The notes beneath the pieces were generated by a model. It made no database searches, was not told the origin of the DNA, and worked only from the letters and a program-made list of their open reading frames with translations. A stretch of DNA of 64,000 nucleotides from DATKMK01 sp035541895 (GTDB lineage Bacteria > Desulfobacterota > Binatia > HRBIN30 > JACQVA1). The first letter of the stretch is position 1, and each line of letters opens with the position of its first letter. Positions 61,146-64,000 of this stretch are shown in pieces. The stretch covers positions 13,988-77,987 of the forward strand of contig DATKMK010000129.1 of NCBI GenBank assembly GCA_035541895.1, in the 5' to 3' direction. The position numbers and the translations under genes were made by a program.

Positions 61146-63071
61146 TCAGAACTGGTAGGTTACCTTGATACCGGTTTCGTCACGCCGCGAGAACCGGCCG
61201 CCGGCGAACCAGGGATCGTTGCTCGGCGCCTTGCTGCCGTAGGTCATGAAGAATTTCTGTTGCAGGGTGAGGATCAAGTCGTTGGTGAAATAGTAGTCGA
61301 TGTTCCACAATACTTCGTTGTTGTCGTTCACGAAGTCCCACGCGTCGGCGACGAACGGAACAAGCGTGCCGCCGCGATAGAAACTGGTGGCGGCGAGCGT
61401 CACCAGATGCTCCCACTGCCGAACGTTGTCGCCGTTGCCGAACGCCAGCGGATCGGCGCGTTTGCCGCCGGGCGCCGCGGTGTTCCCGCGCTGTTCGCGT
61501 TCGATTTGTCCCGCGTATGGCCCCGAGCGCCAGACTCCAAGAGTTCCGAAGTACGGGGAATCACCGGTGCTTCCGTTGCCGACCAACTCATCGACGTGGC
61601 CGCCCGTGGTGTAGTTCCAGAAGAATTGCCCCGTCAGGAACCAGGTCGACTTTGAGTTGAGCCAGCGGATCCAGGTTGGACGGTCAAAGCCGACCATGCC
61701 GGCCCACACGTCTCGTTTCGTGAAACCTAGCGGCGACGAACCGAGGCTCGGACTAGGTCGCCCCGCAATCGAGATCGGAACCAGAGTACTGGGGTCCGTC
61801 GTCTGGAAGGGCTCGCCCATCGCGTACGCGGTCTCGACACGCAGGACCGCTGAGGTCAAGTCGCCCTCGAAATAATTCCCGGTGAGGCCGAAGATGTGCA
61901 TGTACGGATGGATCACCTCGGCCTTGATGTTGATCGGGGTCACCGGCAATACGAGGCCGGGCTTCGTGACGTCCGGCTGGTAGTTGCCGAGCGAGTCGGC
62001 TCCACGACAGAGTGGGAAACATTTGGGCAGATCAACCTGTTCGATCTTGACCGCAAAGGGTGAGGCGGCACCGACCCCACGCCCGCGCCCATACAGGTAG
62101 TTCAGCGCAAACTCGAACCCTTGCGGCGTCACCGCGTGTAAACGGGTGCCGATCTCGCTCGCGTCCGCCGGGTTCCGCTTGAAGTCGCCTTGCTGGAGAC
62201 TTGTTCCCTGCAGATCGAAGAGCGGAGAGATCAGCGATCCGCTTTGCGGCGGATTAGCTTGTCCTTGTGTGCTGCCGTTGGTGATTTGACCGGTCCGCAA
62301 CGGATTGGGAAACGGCAGCGCCCACGGCTGCGGCAGGAACCCGGCCTTGATCCCCGGCTGGAAGTCGAACGGATTGTAGACCACTTCCATGAATGTGTTG
62401 GAGAACGGCCCGACCTCGCCGATGTCCCACAGTCCCTTGGCCAACCACAACGGAATACGAATGTTGTCCCACGATTCCTGTTGGAAATGCCAGGTGATGT
62501 CGAGCGGGTTCCAGATGTCCATCAGACGGAACTGGTCGCTCTCGCCCCAGATCACTTGCTGGCGACCGAGGCGAAAGCTCAGCGGCGCACCCTTCGCCTT
62601 CACATCGACGTACGCCTCACGGAGGCGGTTCTCGTACTTCAGGTCACTCAGGCGACTGTTGGTGAGATCCGTGATTCGTCCTCCGATCTGATCGTCAAAG
62701 CGCGTTTGTCCGCGCTGGAGATCGGTGGGTTGGATCTCGTAGAACCCGTCGTACACTCCGCGGTACAACAGGAACACCTTCGAGCTTTCGATGAACGGGA
62801 TGTCGTACTTGTCGATCAGCTTGCTGTTTTGCAGCCAATCCCAGTCGAAGCGGAGTCGAAAGGTGTTGCGATTCTGGACGAACTGGAATTTGTCGATCTC
62901 CGGATCGCGGACGAGGTTTTGCGATTCGAGATTTCCGGAAATCTGAACCGCGCCGTACTTGATCGTCGCCTGCGTCGACCGAGGGTTGCTGCCAAAAGCC
63001 AGCAAGCCGAGCATCGCCGCACCGACGGTCCGCACCCACCAAGCCCCCACGTGCCGTGCCGAGTCACCCAT
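61146..63071 (-). CDS. DUF1302-family outer-membrane beta-barrel protein
   Basis: A 641-residue outer-membrane protein with a signal peptide (VRTVGAAMLGLLAFGSN region) and the DUF1302 signature: RLGRQQVIWGESDQFRLMDI followed by WNPLD, NTFRLRFDWDWLQNS, LREAYVDVKAKGAPLSF, and a C-terminal strand ending in Phe (DETGIKVTYQF), the BAM recognition signal. DUF1302 proteins often accompany uptake of hydrophobic or steroid-like compounds and are linked with DUF1329 and LuxR regulators. Here it stands alone. ATG 63071. Confidence 0.93.
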   Translation of the reverse strand: MGDSARHVGAWWVRTVGAAMLGLLAFGSNPRSTQATIKYGAVQISGNLESQNLVRDPEIDKFQFVQNRNTFRLRFDWDWLQNSKLIDKYDIPFIESSKVFLLYRGVYDGFYEIQPTDLQRGQTRFDDQIGGRITDLTNSRLSDLKYENRLREAYVDVKAKGAPLSFRLGRQQVIWGESDQFRLMDIWNPLDITWHFQQESWDNIRIPLWLAKGLWDIGEVGPFSNTFMEVVYNPFDFQPGIKAGFLPQPWALPFPNPLRTGQITNGSTQGQANPPQSGSLISPLFDLQGTSLQQGDFKRNPADASEIGTRLHAVTPQGFEFALNYLYGRGRGVGAASPFAVKIEQVDLPKCFPLCRGADSLGNYQPDVTKPGLVLPVTPINIKAEVIHPYMHIFGLTGNYFEGDLTSAVLRVETAYAMGEPFQTTDPSTLVPISIAGRPSPSLGSSPLGFTKRDVWAGMVGFDRPTWIRWLNSKSTWFLTGQFFWNYTTGGHVDELVGNGSTGDSPYFGTLGVWRSGPYAGQIEREQRGNTAAPGGKRADPLAFGNGDNVRQWEHLVTLAATSFYRGGTLVPFVADAWDFVNDNNEVLWNIDYYFTNDLILTLQQKFFMTYGSKAPSNDPWFAGGRFSRRDETGIKVTYQF

Positions 63072-63203
63072 TGCACCCCTCCTTCGCTCGTCTGCGGCGA
63101 TCTTCCCCCTAACTCGGGATCGCCGCAGGGGTCATACTAAAAAACCTCCGAGCTTGGCAAGACACAATCACACACAACGAGCGCGGATCTGCCAGCGGCC
63201 AAG
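63072..63203. other. Intergenic, likely divergent promoter region
   Basis: About 130 nt upstream of the DUF1302 start; the ribosome site GGAGGGGTGCA (minus strand) precedes ATG 63071. AT-richer than the neighbours (CATACTAAAAAACC near 63135), consistent with a promoter, but no clear -35/-10 pair was assigned. Confidence 0.4.
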
Positions 63204-63256
63204 TTGATGAGGATCATCGACTTTGTGCAGGGTTCCTGTCCCTCGCCGTTAGCAGT

Positions 63257-64000
63257 GTGCGTCCGGTCCACAAACACCGAAAACAACCGACCGTTCGCAC
63301 GAACGACGCAATCGTTGGTCCGGAGCGCGAGCGGGTCTGCTCGTTACGCGATGCGATCGCGACAGCCAACGCTCAGGGCGGCGCAGCTACGGGAGGGTGC
63401 CCGGTCGCAGATGCCGGCCCAAATTCGATAGTCTCGGCCTCGCGGGATCAGCCAAGATCACACTCGCAACCGGGAGTGAGTTGCAAATCACCAGCGATCT
63501 CACGATCGAAGGCCCGGGAGCCCGCGCGCTGAGCGTCATCGGCGGCAAAACTACGCCCAGCCGCATCTTTCACATCACATCCGGCTAAGACCACCATGTC
63601 CGACCTCACGATCAAGAACGGCGGCGTGGCCAACGGTCTCGGTGGCAGGATATTGGTGGAGTTCGGGGCGACGCTGAACGCATCCAACTGCGCGTCGAGA
63701 AGCCAACCGCATTGCCACGCTCACCAGGTGCACCATCACGAGGAACAAAACTGTCAGTTTACCAACCGTCTCTAGCGATGGAGGAGGCATCCGAAACTTT
63801 GGCGGCGCCCTCACGGTGACCAAGTCTACAATCAGCAACAATAAGGCAAAGTGCGCAAACAAATGCGTAAGTCTTCGGTTCGCCAGGCCAGGGCCATACC
63901 GGGCGGTTCGCCCGATGCCGCAACCCGCGCGCGGGCGGTACGATGCTGCTCTCGGCTGCGCAGTACGATGGCGCAGTGCGCCCGTTTCGACGCGCTTCGG
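63257..64000 (+). pseudogene. Frame-broken CSLRDAI-type parallel beta-helix surface protein
   Basis: Fragments of one protein lie in several frames. Frame one gives VCSLRDAIATANAQGGAATG and CPVADAGPNS (63257 to about 63430); a second gives TLATGSELQITSDLTIEGPG then ALSVIGGKTTPSRIFHITSG ending in TAA at 63586-63588; a third gives MSDLTIKNGGVANGLGG from 63596; a fourth gives LTRCTITRNKTVSLPTV, SSDGGGIRNFGGALTVTKS, TISNNKAK from about 63705. The CSLRDAI motif with T-I-S-N-N repeats marks surface beta-helix (polymorphic OMP-like) proteins. At least three frameshifts suggest a pseudogene, though sequence errors near an end cannot be excluded. Runs off the right edge. Confidence 0.7.

Noticed and set aside
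1..64000. CRISPR arrays, insertion sequences, integrases or prophage genes
   Set aside because: No direct-repeat arrays, transposases, integrases or terminal inverted repeats were recognised on reading the window.

Overview
This is 64 kb of high-GC chromosome from a Gram-negative (diderm) bacterium. Envelope genes show the diderm cell plan: a BamD lipoprotein, a DUF1302 outer-membrane barrel and several lipoproteins. The order tilS - ftsH - cdaA - cdaR - glmM - pdxJ - nnr, the Cys-rich exported proteins with Thr-Pro linkers, a CSLRDAI-type beta-helix protein and a TIGR03617-like luciferase-family oxidoreductase resemble deltaproteobacterial-type lineages, possibly Candidatus Binatota. That placement is inference and cannot be proved from the window. 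I see no insertion sequence, prophage, CRISPR array or rRNA. There is one tRNA, with anticodon CAU.

Layout. 1-7.6 kb (minus strand): housekeeping and c-di-AMP locus. 7.6-12.1 kb: exported hypothetical, a flavin reductase with its [2Fe-2S] ferredoxin, a Cys-rich exported protein and three small unknown genes. 12.4-15.3 kb: sensor kinase and NtrC-type regulator. 15.4-21.4 kb: a luciferase-like oxidoreductase, then a molybdenum enzyme (Fe-S subunit and catalytic subunit without export signal) followed directly by a radical SAM protein. 21.5-26.5 kb: multi-sensor kinase, L,D-transpeptidase-like lipoprotein and a caspase-like/HEAT-like lipoprotein. 26.5-29.1 kb: Ca2+ P-type ATPase. 29.5-39.3 kb: accessory genes (three glutathione-transferase-like proteins, a short-chain dehydrogenase, a GT-C-like membrane protein, AraC/GyrI regulator, flavin-binding split-barrel protein, MOSC protein). 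39.4-42.6 kb: tRNA and a glycosyltransferase-sulfotransferase fusion with a PIG-L-like partner. 42.9-43.8 kb: bamD.

43.8-49.8 kb is the most interesting region. A sigma70-like promoter, a SAM-I (S-box) riboswitch and an intrinsic terminator stand before seven co-directional genes: an E1-like adenylyltransferase, a threonine-synthase-like enzyme, a ThiS/MoaD sulfur carrier ending in Gly-Gly, a cysteine synthase, a NIL-domain protein, a second E1-like protein with a degenerate nucleotide loop, and ATP sulfurylase. Read together they suggest SAM-controlled sulfur assimilation through a protein thiocarboxylate, with an E1 that may work as an active/inactive heteropair.

49.8-64 kb: an ECF sigma operon, polA (with a degenerate proofreading domain), a Gld-like ABC transporter with GldG-like and DUF4340 proteins, hisC, an unknown gene, the DUF1302 barrel, and a frame-broken beta-helix protein at the right edge. 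Most genes are tightly packed, with many 4-nt ATGA/GTGA overlaps, so much of the window is transcribed as operons.
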